Source: Loxodes magnus
Lineage: Eukaryota > Ciliophora > Karyorelictea > Loxodida > Loxodidae
DNA length: 64,000 bases
Reading direction: 5' to 3'
NCBI GenBank assembly: GCA_946699065.1
Contig: CAMPDV010000707.1
Location: forward strand, 1 to 64,000
How positions within the stretch are numbered: the stretch's first letter is position 1; each line of letters opens with the position of its first letter. Made by a program: the position numbers and the translations under genes. Shown here one piece after another: positions 25,001 through 35,460 of the stretch. The notes beneath the pieces were generated by a model. That model was not told the DNA's origin. It did not search any database and worked only from the letters and a program-made list of their open reading frames with translations.

Positions 25001-28000
25001 AAATCCCATTAAGATCCTTTGTTTTAACTAAAAATAAATTGATAAATTATAATTAATAATTAAATTCTTAAATGAAGAAAATCATATCAAATTTATATAA
25101 AGCAATATATTCTTTGTTTAAGGGAGAATATGTTTTGATTATGTTTAAATAAATAAGCTAGTTTGCAAAGAAAGATAATAGAAAGTATAATTCTAAGCAG
25201 ATGATGTGTTTTATAAATTGTTTCCATTGCTAATATCTTTTTTTCATAAATATTAGAAAAAATTCAAAAGCATAACTTCTATTTTCATTTTTTCTAAAAT
25301 TTTTGTTCATAAAAGAATTTCTTAAGAAATATACATTAATTAATTTAAAATAATTAATTAAAATTAATTTAAGTATACCAAAAAAGAAAAAATGATTAGA
25401 TTAAAATTAAGAAATTAATCACTAGATATCTGATAATTATATGGATAAAGCTAAAAGATATTAATCATTTTTATAAGCTTTCATCAAATCTTTTCTTCTT
25501 CAGTTTGTAAAAATAAAATAGTCTAGATTCGTAAGAAAATTTTATAGTCAAATATTTTCATTAATAATTTAGAAAAAACATAAAATTGAAAACCTTCCAT
25601 ATATTATTTTTAAACCTATAAAATAATTAAATCCTAGAGAGTAAATAAATTTTTATTTCTTAATTAATATTTAATATGTTTAAGAGTAAAAGCAAGTATA
25701 GCATACTTGGATAGTTAAATATTAGAATATATAATTAATATGCTAAAAGGATTTAAGAGAGGATGTAATAAATTATTTTCGTATTTAATAGCTTTTAAAA
25801 AAGAATAGACTGATTAAGAACTGATTTTTAAGATATTAAATAAATAAAAAATAAAATACAAAAATTAAGTAAAAGAAAGAAATCAAATTTCTACCAAATT
25901 AAATAAATATAAAAAGATGCTTATGATAAGTAGAATTAAATCAGAAATCACACATATATAAAAGCTAAAATTTAATTTATGATCTTAACTGAATTAAAAA
26001 AGCATAACGATGGAAGGATTTTTAAAGTTAATTAAGTTAAATCTAAAATTTTAAATTTAAGTTCATGTGAATAAATCTAATAAAATGATTGATAAACCTC
26101 TTTGCTAATTTTCTTAAAAAATGAAAGATTAATGAAGATTAAAAAATTCTAAATTTAAAAATAAAATATAAAAAAATTAATCAAAGATATAAATGAAATA
26201 TCTATTGAGCTAATTAGTATTAATTTAAGATAAAAGTAAATCATTAGCCTAAAATACATCTATTGGATAAAGAAAATTGAAAACATTAAATAAATTCGAA
26301 ACAAAATTATGAATATAAGCTAATAATGAATAGCCACAAAATAGAAAAAGTAAAAATAAAAATAATTACCATTTATACTTAAATCTAATTAATAAAAAAA
26401 AAAATTCAATTCTTTAAGCGAAAAATTTAAATTTAAAATTTAGTTGCTTTCATAAGAACTTATATATATAGATTTCTAAATAAATTTTAATTTTAATTTT
26501 CAATACATAGGCTAAATATAATTACTAAAATAGTTAATTATTATTATTTTATGCACAATGAATTTTATATTTAATATCTTAAATTTTTATGAATATATTA
26601 TTATAAAAATACGTAATTATTCTTTCTTTTATAATCTTACTTTAATGTGTAAATTCTTCATTTTTTATTGATAAGGAAATTGCATAATTTTTATGATAAA
26701 AGTTCTTATAAAGTGTTAATTATTTTAATTATTGCTTTGTGATAAATTGAAAAATCTTTAATAAGATAGAAAATATTTGAAAAGTTAAAGCTTTTAGTTA
26801 AGTTTTTAAGATAATTTAATTATTTTTCTAAAATTATAATTAAGCTTTTACATTAGGATGATAAACTTAATATTTGTTTTTTCCTTTAATACACTATTTT
26901 AATATAACCTACTCTTTCTTTTAACTTGATTAAGATTATTTATTGTGATCTTTTACAAAGACAGATAGCCTTATTTACTTATAATTATATAATAGATTTA
27001 TTTGTTGAAAGATTATATAAATTATGTTTAAATTTATCAATTAAAATAAGGTTAAAAAGTAGACAACTATATATATAGTAATCCTTTCTTACTTTGAAAA
27101 GTTAATATTATTTAGTTTGCATAATACCAAATTTAATTTGTTCTAACTTTTAGATTACGTTTGCTTTAATTTTTTGGATGAATTGTTTAATTTATTTATT
27201 ACTAAAATAGCCTTATAGAAATTATTAAAAAATGATGTTACTTTTATAACTAAAATTAGAATAAAATAAGCAGTTTATAGGAGATATTAAAATAAAGTTC
27301 ATAAAATAGAGTTTTTCTTATTTGATTATATCATACTTTTAGTTATTTAAAATTATCATATCTAGCATAAAATCTAAGATAATCATAAATACATTTACGA
27401 TTTTTATCTTATGATATATAAAATATAAAAATTTGCTTGAAGATTCCTAGAGTTATATCTATGATTATAACTTAAACAATTAATTGCAATAATAAGCATT
27501 TCAAATTTAGAACTTATATATCATTTTAAAGTATTATTGATGATTTCCTTTTATTTTATTTGTCCTTATCTTATTAATTTAAAGTGTATTATATTCAAAC
27601 TTTTTATAAGCAACTCAACATTTAGAACTGAACTAAGAAAGAGTAAAATGAACATTTAATGAGATTCTTACATAAATTTGAGATCTATTATTAATATCTA
27701 CATAGTTAGAATATGCTTACAATCCTATTTTATATAGTGCTTTAGTTTATATTTCTTGTATTTATTTTTTCTTTATAAACTTGAATTATTTATTTGTATT
27801 TTCGGAACTTACAATTTTCCATTTTCTAAGAAATATACAACTTATTAGCGTATTATCTAATGATTAAAGTTTTAATTTATATATGAATATTAAATTGAAA
27901 ATAATAAGATTATAAAGATAGATGCTTGCTTATTATCATTAAACACTATAAATTATGATGCTTCACTAAAAACTAAGATATAAGATGCTTCTAAATATTA

Positions 28001-28101
28001 AAAATAAGAAATTAAGGAAATTTATTGTTTAGCTTTTCTCGTATTTTAGATTAAAGATTCATGCAAATTCGAATTACCTGCTTATCTCGATATAATATTA
28101 A
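25001..28101. other. 3.1 kb AT-rich stretch without a recognised gene
   Basis: Very AT-rich and not repeated elsewhere in the window, except for a scrap at 27955-27990 containing ATGATGCTTCACTA twice in variant form, similar to the LRR promoter element. Nothing else seen. Confidence 0.5.
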
Positions 28102-29150
28102 ACGGCTGGCTTCAAGAAGGGCTTTTTTACTACCTTCTCAGAATAGGAGAGAAGTCCAGAAGCACATATTCTCATCACGTCTTCTTCAACTTAACGCTCT
28201 TCTTAATAAAAATAACCAGAACTAACTAATAGATTAGAAGAACTTATAAAAAATACTAACTCCTACAAATTTAAATAAAGCAGATCTCTTCCATCAAAGG
28301 ACAAGTAAGAACTGAGATAAAAATTCAGAACAGAAAAGTTAACACAGTTCTCAACACCTCAATTGAAAACTGAAAAAAAGAGTCCATCAACTCAATCAAT
28401 AAAAATAATAACGAAAAAATAAAAAATAAACGCAGAAGGTAAAGTACGATAATTCTATATAGATCCTATTACCTTTGATTTAGACAATACTGAAATAGAA
28501 TAAATTGACTCTTAGTAGATGAAACAGCTGATTCATCAAATTATTAGAAACATAAAAAACTCGAAGAGAAATTAAACTCCCAGAAGGAAGATATGTTTGC
28601 ATCAAGTCAGGGTTTGATAAATAATGAAGATGATGATGAAGTCCATATAGAGACCAAAAAGCTAAAGTCGGAATTTATGAGCAAATTACTAGTTTAGAGA
28701 ATGACATTTGAGTAATGGAAGAGCGAGACGAGAAAAACTGAGTAAAATTAGATTCGAGACTCCAATTAATAGAAGAAAACCTATAGAAGCCTTCTTAAGG
28801 AACTCCAATGGAAATAGAGAAACAAGAAAAAACATTTCCTTGAGCAATAAAAAGATGTTACATTTGCAACAGCACTTTACATTTATGGTGGAAATATCCT
28901 AAATAGAAAAAAATAAGAATGAATATCTGGAAAAATGTTAACTAAAGCAAGTTAAGGAAAAAATACTCCAGATAAACAAAGAAGCTCCAAACATATAGCA
29001 TTCAATTAACGAATTTAATAAGAAATGAATGGGAATCGATCTATCAGAAACTCTCAGAAAAAATAGATTAAAAATCCTTAGAACGTATGATAAACAAGAT
29101 CCAAGCAAATATGAAGTCTCTTTTATTTAACATTTAACTTTTGATTTGTG
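28102..29150 (+). pseudogene. Gag-like ORF B, copy B2, most complete
   Basis: Same family as B1 and B3 but GC-richer. The family start ATGGCTAGC is ACGGCTGGC here, so the start codon is lost. In order: a Ser/Gln/Lys-rich N-terminal half (FKKGFFTTFSEQERSPE), a conserved FYIDPITFDLDNTEIEQIDS block, an acidic NNEDDDEVHIET block, a coiled coil (YEQITSLENDIWVMEERDEK), and the zinc knuckle KRCYICNSTLHLWWKYPK (28848-28900) with C-x2-C-x4-H-x4-Y. His is kept but the last Cys is Tyr. A Lys-rich tail follows, up to about 29150. Frameshifts near 28555 and 28665 separate the blocks. The two Trp of LWW are UGG (28886-28891). No ORF C accompanies this copy. Confidence 0.6.
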
Positions 29151-29279
29151 ACTAACCAAATAAATTGAAAATCATGTAAATAAATTAATTCATTTATGAA
29201 ATAAAATAAATAAATTTTTAATTAAAAATGAAAGAAGAAAGAATGATTTATATTTTAAATGCTTAAAAAATAATTAATT

Positions 29280-29590
29280 AATAATCTGTTTGATAGTTAA
29301 AAAGATGGTAGGAATTGAGATTGACCTTCTGGATTAAACTTTCTGGTTTTATGGCTAGGAACAAGCTCCTTTCCTTTCGCCAAGAAAATCCCTGGTCAGA
29401 GTCATTTTCTGAAGGGAAAACTGTCTTCAAGATTATCTGCTCTTGGTAGGGGCTTGAAGTTTGGCCGCTCATAGCGATAGAGCTCTCTATCAGCCGTGTC
29501 TGGAACACAATAGAATATCCCAGTTATTCCTAAAAAAGAGAATGTCGGGCTGTCTAACTGGAGATTAGTTTCCGGTCCCCAAAAATCTTT
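29280..29590 (-). CDS. GC-richer coding-like island, unidentified, UGA read as Trp
   Basis: Near 45% GC in AT-rich surroundings. The minus-strand frame starting near GPETNLQLDSPTFSFLGI and continuing with IFYCVPDTADRELYRYERP, then NFKPLPRADNLEDSFPF, is convincingly protein-like. It contains two UGA codons read as Trp (RKWLWPG, about 29398-29410). No start is evident and the reading fades into AT sequence at 29280. Another frame gives a 76-residue stop-free stretch under the standard code, but its composition is less convincing. Could be an exon, a foreign or organellar fragment (mitochondrial code also reads UGA as Trp), or part of a mobile element. Family not recognised. Confidence 0.4.
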
Positions 29591-29752
29591 TAATTAAAAT
29601 GAAAATATTAAAAATTAAATTTTAGATAAAATCTTGTAAGGGTCTATCTATAATTTTCTTAGCTATGCTATGTATTTATTTAACTAGATCATTAATATTT
29701 TTAATTTCAGTCAATTTATGCAAAAATTTTATAAATAAATAAATTTGATTAT

Positions 29753-29786
29753 AGAGCGCGTAGCACTCTCGTTGGTGCGCAGCTCT
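29753..29786 (-). other. GC-rich hairpin, type 1 (best formed)
   Basis: On the minus strand: AGAGC, bulged T, GCG, CAC, loop CAACGAGA, GTG, CTA, CGC, GCTCT. The outer AGAGC/GCTCT, GCG/CGC and CAC/GTG helices stack with small bulges. It is followed on that strand by TATAATCAAATTTATTTAT. It lies immediately beside the 19-bp tandem array. Confidence 0.65.
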
Positions 29787-29797
29787 TTAAAAAAAAA

Positions 29798-29941
29798 TGT
29801 TTCATACTGACAAGAATGTTTCTTACTAATAAAATTATCAGATACTGATAAACCTTGTTCAATACTGGTATAATTATTCAGTACTGATAAAAATGTTCAA
29901 TACTGATATAATTTTAGAATACTCGTAATCTTTAATACTTG
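29798..29941 (+). repeat. Degenerate 19-bp tandem array, about 7 units
   Basis: Units start at 29798, 29817, 29836, 29855, 29875, 29894 and 29913, with a partial unit at 29931. The consensus is near TGTTCAATACTGATAAAAA; the core ATACTGAT (or TTACTAAT, GTACTGAT) recurs with 18-20 base spacing. The phase is tight although units differ at several positions. The array abuts the type 1 hairpin on one side and the GC-rich coding-like patch on the other. Confidence 0.75.
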
Positions 29942-30077
29942 CTGGAGGTCCAAGGACATGGCAGGATTGTGTCTCATTGCATCACCAAAGCAGAGGACGG
30001 CATGTGTCAATTATGGGTAATTAAATTCCCCACCTCTGATGAAGATGACCTTGCTGCTCACCTTCGAACAACTATGG
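29940..30077 (+). CDS. GC-richer coding-like fragment, unidentified
   Basis: A 46-codon frame (LEVQGHGRIVSHCITKAED, then GMCQLWVIKFPTSDEDDLAA) with normal-looking composition and about 50% GC, bounded abruptly by the tandem array upstream and AT-rich flank DNA downstream. No stop of any kind occurs in frame. It may belong with the islands at 29280-29590 and 30783-31060 as pieces of one foreign insert. Family not recognised. Confidence 0.35.
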
Positions 30078-30782
30078 CGGTTTTAAAAAATAATATATAA
30101 TAGAAGATTCAATCTTTTTAAGTTATTATTAACTAACTTCGGAATAATTTTTAGATAAGTTTAAAATATTCTGAGCTACTCAGATTTTCTATAACTTAAA
30201 TAATAGAATTTTCTTACTTGTCTATTAGAATTTACGTATATTAAGAAATAACTAAAATAATGATAATTTATTGAAATTTATATTTATCTAATATTTCCTT
30301 CACTTTTTAATTAGTTAGCTTTTCTACAGTCTACTGTTCAAAATAGTAGAATATTCAATTTCATTAAAAACTTGAAAAATATATGTAAACTTAATAAGAA
30401 GCTAGAAGTTATAGAATAACCATGATAATTAGATATTAAAGTAAAGCAATAAATATATAGCTTTTGAAAGATAAGTAATATAAACAAATAAATGATTACT
30501 ATAATTTGTTCTCTCTATTTCTTATTTTATAGCTTTTGTACTTTTTATCTTCTTAAGAGGTTATTATCCTTAATTCCTTTAAATAATATGCTTTATTTAT
30601 TTTTGTAATTTTCTTTCTTTTATTTCCCTCAATCAAACAAATAATTAAAGGATGATTGATGAAAAAGTATTAATTCTGACCATATAAATAAGTAATGCAT
30701 AACATTAATTTCAGAAATTATTTTACTATATGTTTCACTTAACTCTACTATAATAAATTATTATATATTATATTTTAATTAT

Positions 30783-31060
30783 GGTGGAAATCCCTTTCCT
30801 TCGGATGCTGCTTGGAGGCCCAGCTAGGCAACTAAAAGCGAGAGTGGACGGAGGATAAATCGAAGAAAGAGAAATCAATAACAAGAGAAGGAAGATTCAT
30901 CAAGCTGGAGAACTCTGAATGCCAGAAGAAAACCTTCTTCATCATAGGTCGGGGAAAGATGTACCCGTAATCGCATATTGCATCCTATTCTTTGGTAGGA
31001 AAAATTGCAGGGACATACTGCAGGAAGAGAAAAAAAGGATAGAGAGACACATAAAATTTT
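30783..31060 (+). CDS. GC-richer coding-like insert, unidentified
   Basis: Inserted in the divergent flank. The frame running EWTEDKSKKEKSITREG, then RFIKLENSECQKKTFFIIGR, then GKMYPQSHIASYSLVGKIAG is strikingly protein-like (one UAA read as Gln). Other frames are also open; one is the 82-residue stretch starting at 30919. It begins with TTATGGTGGAAAT, which equals the Gag B2 knuckle segment (LWWK); this may be chance or may mark a Gag fusion. It ends just before a type 1 hairpin. Family not recognised. Confidence 0.4.
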
Positions 31061-31090
31061 ATTTTTCGACATTAAATAAAATTAATTTTA

Positions 31091-31123
31091 AGAGCGCGCA
31101 CCAACGAGAGTGCTACACGCTCT
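31091..31123 (+). other. GC-rich hairpin, type 1
   Basis: AGAGCG-C-GCAC-CAACGAGA-GTGC-TACA-CGCTCT. Same loop and same following TATAATC...TTTATTTAT tail as the 29753 copy, in opposite orientation. It marks the inner end of the insert in flank copy 3. Confidence 0.62.
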
Positions 31124-31375
31124 ATAATCTCAATTTATTTATATTAATTTATCATTTAAACTATTAATAAAAGATAAAATGTAAATAAAAGTATTTATTT
31201 CTAACTTATAATATAATATATTTTAATTATTATAGCTACTAATCAATTAGGGGTAAGTATCATAATTTATGATGCTTCATTATTTATTTTATAATTCTAA
31301 CTTTTTCTTTTCTTTTTTCTTTCGCTTATATCATAATTTACCTTTATTAACTACCTTTTAAATATTTATTATAAA

Positions 31376-33517
31376 ATGGCTGAAAATACTAGAACGTCAA
31401 GTATTAAGCCCAGCGAACCTATACTCTTATAGAAATAAAAACAGGAAGAGTAATCTAAATAAGATATTTCAAGTCAGTAATGCTAAACTGTTAAAAGCGA
31501 AGTCTTGCAAGAGGAACAACTAGGGATTAAAAATAATAAGGAAGAATAAAAATAAAATATAGAGAAGTATGAGAGGAAATAAAAGTTAAAATAGTCTATG
31601 CTTTGGAATAGCAAATATATCTTGGATTTGCTTACATAATTTCTAAATCTAAGTGATATAACTTAGTTATAGTAAGTAAATAGATATTTCTATAATTTTA
31701 ATTATCTATTTAAGGAACTAGATACTTAAATAGTAAAAAACGAAAAATTATAAACGAAGAATAAGATAGAATGGTTTTTATTATAAATAAGTTAATCTGA
31801 TGTTGAAACTGTTCATCTATAAGGAAAATTATTGTCTTAAAATGTGTGCCTATAAATTAGGAATAATTTAGAATAATCCATAAAACATAGAATTTAAAAA
31901 ATAAAAAATTCCTCTCTAATGAAACTAAAGGAAATTGTAATAAAAAATTGATCCAATAATAATTTTGATTCCTTACCAAATTTATAAAATATAAAAAGTT
32001 TAACCAACTTAAAAATTGAAGATACTATAATTAGAGATTAAAATTTATACTTTATACAAGAGTTAACAAATTTAAAATCAGTATATCTGAACAAAGTTGA
32101 ATAGATATCAGGTTAGTTTTTGGTTGATTACTGCTAAAGTCTAAAAATAGAAAATCTAGAAATATATACTAAAATGATAAATTACCAAAAGATAAAAGAT
32201 TATTTAAAAATAAAGGGATAATACATTCATAACATTAATATAAACTCTAATACTAACTTAGACGAACTTATTGATTTTTGCCCTAACTTAAAGGAAATTT
32301 AAATAATAGAAACATATAAAGAACCTGATTAGTTTTTAGTTAAAGTTAAAAGGTTAAACCTTTAATGCTTAAGCATTCAAATTTCTGATTTCTCAGATTA
32401 GGCTTTATAAAATTTCTTTGGTTGTCAGAATTAAAATCTTGAAACTATTAAAATTTTAAATAGAAATTCATTTTAAAATAATTTTTTCCAACTAATTCTC
32501 TAAAGCTCTCCTAATATAAAAAGTCTAAGTTGAACTTAAGATACTTTTATGAATTAGGTTGATAACTAGTAATAGAATGAAGATTAATAAGATATCAACT
32601 TTGCTTAGTAAAAGTTACTTTCTAGACTCTAAAATATTAATTTTAGAAATTTTCGCTTATAAAGCGATTAAATTCTAAGATTTCTGCTTTAAATATCTCC
32701 TAATATTAGAACTATACATTTTTAAAATTATTAAAGTAATAGTTAATAAGTAAATATGCCTCTGAAAGAAAATATTTAAGCTCAGATATCACACTAATAT
32801 TTATATTTACAAAATATAATATTTTGGCATTGCAAATATATTAGAGATGAAACTGTCAAATTTATAATTTAAAATTCACCTAATTTAACTAGTTTAATGC
32901 TTGCTGGGATGACTCAAATCAGAAACGAAACATTTCATTATATAGGTATTAACACACCTAAATTAGAGATTATTTTTATATGAGAATTAAATCAGATAAC
33001 AGATGAAAATCTTAGCTTTATCTTTTAAAACTGCACTAAATTAAAATAAATATATATCATATATAATAAATAAGGAAGTTAAATAAAATAAAATCTATAA
33101 TCCTAAAGGATATCTAATATTTCTCTTGGAGACAACATTTCCGCATGTAAAATGTGAATAAAATAAATGGTTTAAATATAAAAGCTAGAATTATTATAAC
33201 TATAGGGACTAAGTTTAGTAAATGGAGATGTAGTTTAAATAATAAAAAATTGTTCTAATTTAAAAGATTTAAATCTTAAAAGTAATGAAGAAATAACGGA
33301 AAGAGGATTTCCAATTAGAGATGAGACTGGGTCTTAATATCCAATTTGGAGCAGCTTGAGAAAATTAAACTTAACATAATGTTCTAAAGTAAATATTTAA
33401 TGAATCAATTTAATGGTTCTACAGTTCACAAAAATAGTAATATTTTGTGAAAGACTGAAAGAGCAAGAAATGGATTTTGGATATGAAGTATTTGACTTTG
33501 AACTAGAAATAAATTAA
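31376..33517 (+). CDS. F-box/LRR protein A3, intact family member
   Basis: Reads through in a single frame for 713 codons with UAA/UAG as Gln and UGA as Trp; 2142 bases, a multiple of three. Order: a Gln/Ser-rich N-terminal ~70 residues, an F-box-like segment (WNSKYILDLLTQFLNLSDIT, about 77-112), then leucine-rich repeats of the FBXL/AMN1 type throughout. Examples are SPNLTSLMLAGMTQIRNETF, then GINTPKLEIIFIWELNQITD, and NCSNLKDLNLKSNEEITERG. The C-terminus is VFDFELEIN. Five in-frame UGA (NWS, SWT, IWE, MWI, QWI) and four UGG codons are present. An SCF substrate-receptor role is inferred from the domains. Where translation ends is unclear: the UAA at 33515-33517 follows the last residue aligned in all members, but if UAA is always Gln the first in-frame UGA is at 33749. 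The promoter matches A1, A2 and A6. Confidence 0.8.
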
Positions 33518-33844
33518 ACTATTATTTAAAATTATTAAATCTCTTTGTAATTATATAAATTTATTTTATTGCCAAATAAATTAAAGTAATCTTTAAATAA
33601 AGTTTATAAAAAAATTGAAAAAGCAAGTTTTAATCTTATAATCTAAGTTAAGAGACTTAAAGGCTTAAAAATGATATAAAATGATAAAAAGTATCTTTCC
33701 AATAAATATAAATGGTTTATTTTAAGAAGAAAATATTATAAAAAATAATGAAGCTAATTTTAAATTAATCCTTAAAAGATATCTAGGTTATAGCTTGCTA
33801 AGTATAAAGATATTTAAATAATTTATTTTAAGTAAAAATCTCCA
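33518..33844. other. A3 3' flank
   Basis: AT-rich and shared with the downstream flank of A6 (53010-53340) and, for its first ~170 bases, with A1 (10508-10680). It can be read as a continued helix (SLNKVYKKIEKASFNLIIQ) if UAA is Gln; substitutions between copies there look conservative, so a C-terminal extension cannot be excluded. Confidence 0.45.
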
Positions 33845-34075
33845 ACTGATATTTACTAAAACTCTGGTACCAGGAAATACCCATAGTGAAGAACTGAACA
33901 AGAATTATAGCAGTAGTCAATAGGGATAAGAATGGAGAGTTATCAACTAGCGTTAATGTTGATTTATACCATATACTAAGGTTTCTTAGGTTAGCATTCC
34001 GATTACTGCCCTACAAAAGAAAAGATTCACGAGAGAATGCTAGCACAGAGGAAGATTTCAGTAAAGAATTTTTTT
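33845..34075. repeat. Shared downstream module, copy 1
   Basis: A GC-richer 230-base segment (CTCTGGTACCAGGAAATACC near 33862 through AGAATGCTAGCACAG near 34040) repeated inverted at 52795-53010, downstream of A6. A plus-strand frame reads RMESYQLALMLIYTIYQGFL and DYCPTKEKIHERM, but the other strand is equally open. Role unknown. The match ends at GATTTCAGTAAAGAATT. Confidence 0.6.
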
Positions 34076-34799
34076 AACTTTAAAAAATTTTATTAAAGAA
34101 ATGCTCCCATTGAGGGGCTACACCCTAAACAATCTTCGTTTTTTTAATATTGAATATATTTATTTTAGAAGTTAAATTTGTAATCCTTACAACAACTACA
34201 AAAGCTAAATCTTAATTTATATGGTTTAAAATTAATGAAAAAGAAAAATCTTGTTTTAATTTTTATTATATAGAAAAAATTTATTAAAATCTAACCTTCT
34301 AATTTGTATTGAAAAATAAATTTACTTTATTTTAATTTATATTTACTTTTTTTATTAACTTGTAATATTTAGTAAAAATCTAAACTTTAAAGTTTTTTAT
34401 TTAAGTAATTTCATTCTTTTCTAATTTTTTCTTTCTAATAAAGAAAATTAGACAATATTAAATATAGAATTCTTAATCTATAAATATAAGATTTAGTTTT
34501 CTTTTCTAGATACAATTAACTTAACTTTTATATTTAAATGCTATTTTAGATTCCTCCAATCAAATTTTTAAGAATCATTTGGTCATATTATCTGTTTTAG
34601 TTTATTTTAAACTTAACTTTTCAAGTATTTTAAAACTTTTCTTTTTAAACTAAAATTATAAAATAGTAACTCATTTTAGTTTTTTCTTACTTTAGCTTTA
34701 AAATTATTTCGTAATTTCGATGATTAAGTTTGGAAGGCATTTTATAGATGACATTTCTAAAAGTTTAATTAAGTAATTAATTATTAACCTTTAAAGTTT
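34076..34799. other. AT-rich stretch
   Basis: Contains a weak hairpin-like CATTGAGGGGCTACACCCT at about 34110-34128, resembling a decayed type 2 hairpin. Nothing else recognised. Confidence 0.4.
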
Positions 34800-35460
34800 A
34801 AGAACAATTAAGTCTTCGCCGTGTTTCAATACGTGATGGAACTCTTGACAGACATAATGAGGATATTTTGGTATAATTAATTTGTGGAAGTAGAAATCCA
34901 CTTATATATTGAATGCATGCTGTATTATCATAGACTTAAAGCCCTTACTAGGCGCTTAAAAATATTGGATTAAACCAGAGATCTCTCTAAGGATTAGAGA
35001 TATAATGAGACAGTTAAAATATTGTTCCTTGGGTTGTTTGAATTATATCTTAATATTGAATAGTTTATGCGTTTATATTTGGATAAAAGCGATTTTGTTT
35101 GATTATGGTATTTGATATTTTGAGTACATTTAAGTAATTAAAAGATTTGTTGTTTTTGGTATAGTTTTGATTAATGATATAGTTATGATTTTTAGTGTGG
35201 TATTAATTGATTGATATATTTGTAGACTTGACTATAGCTGTAGGTAATTTTGAAAAGTAATAAAGGTTTAGTTTGTGTTTGAAGAATGTTGATTGATGAA
35301 TTTGGAAATAATAGGAGATGGATAGATATATACTTATACATAATTTATACTTAGTTGATTTAGATATTTGTTTGACTATACTTAATTAGTGTATGATGAT
35401 ATTGATTAATGATGACTTTTGGTTAAAATATGACTTATACATTCTATCTTATATGCAATT
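34800..35460 (+). CDS. Possible coding segment, strongly strand-asymmetric, unidentified
   Basis: The first 250 bases are GC-richer. Two overlapping plus frames look protein-like: one gives SLRRVSIRDGTLDRHNEDIL, the other IHLYIECMLYYHRLKALTRR and LSKDQRYNETVKILFLGLFE. From 35060 to 35460 the plus strand is unusually rich in T and G. I cannot decide between the frames, and it could instead be a structured RNA (small hairpins at 34879 GTGGA/TCCAC and 34977 ATCTCT/AGAGAT). Only a weak coding call is justified. Confidence 0.3.

Larger units (their letters stand above)
30133..31375. repeat. Divergent promoter flank, copy 3, truncated and interrupted
   Basis: Direct copy of 7430-8364. The outer part of gene U is missing (junction at about 30133), and about 350 bases (roughly 30770-31120), including a GC-rich coding-like patch and a type 1 hairpin, replace the type 2 hairpin region. 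The inner 230 bases before A3 are near identical to the other copies, so the A3 promoter is intact. Confidence 0.75.

Noticed and set aside
29798-29941. CRISPR array
   Set aside because: Units are contiguous 19-mers without spacers, in a eukaryotic nuclear context.
30783-30800. Gag B knuckle fused to the GC-rich insert (shared TTATGGTGGAAAT)
   Set aside because: Only about 13 bases match and no other Gag segment precedes it; chance similarity is not excluded.
30875-31072. Minus-strand 65-residue ORF
   Set aside because: Antisense to the better-supported plus-strand frame of the GC-richer insert.
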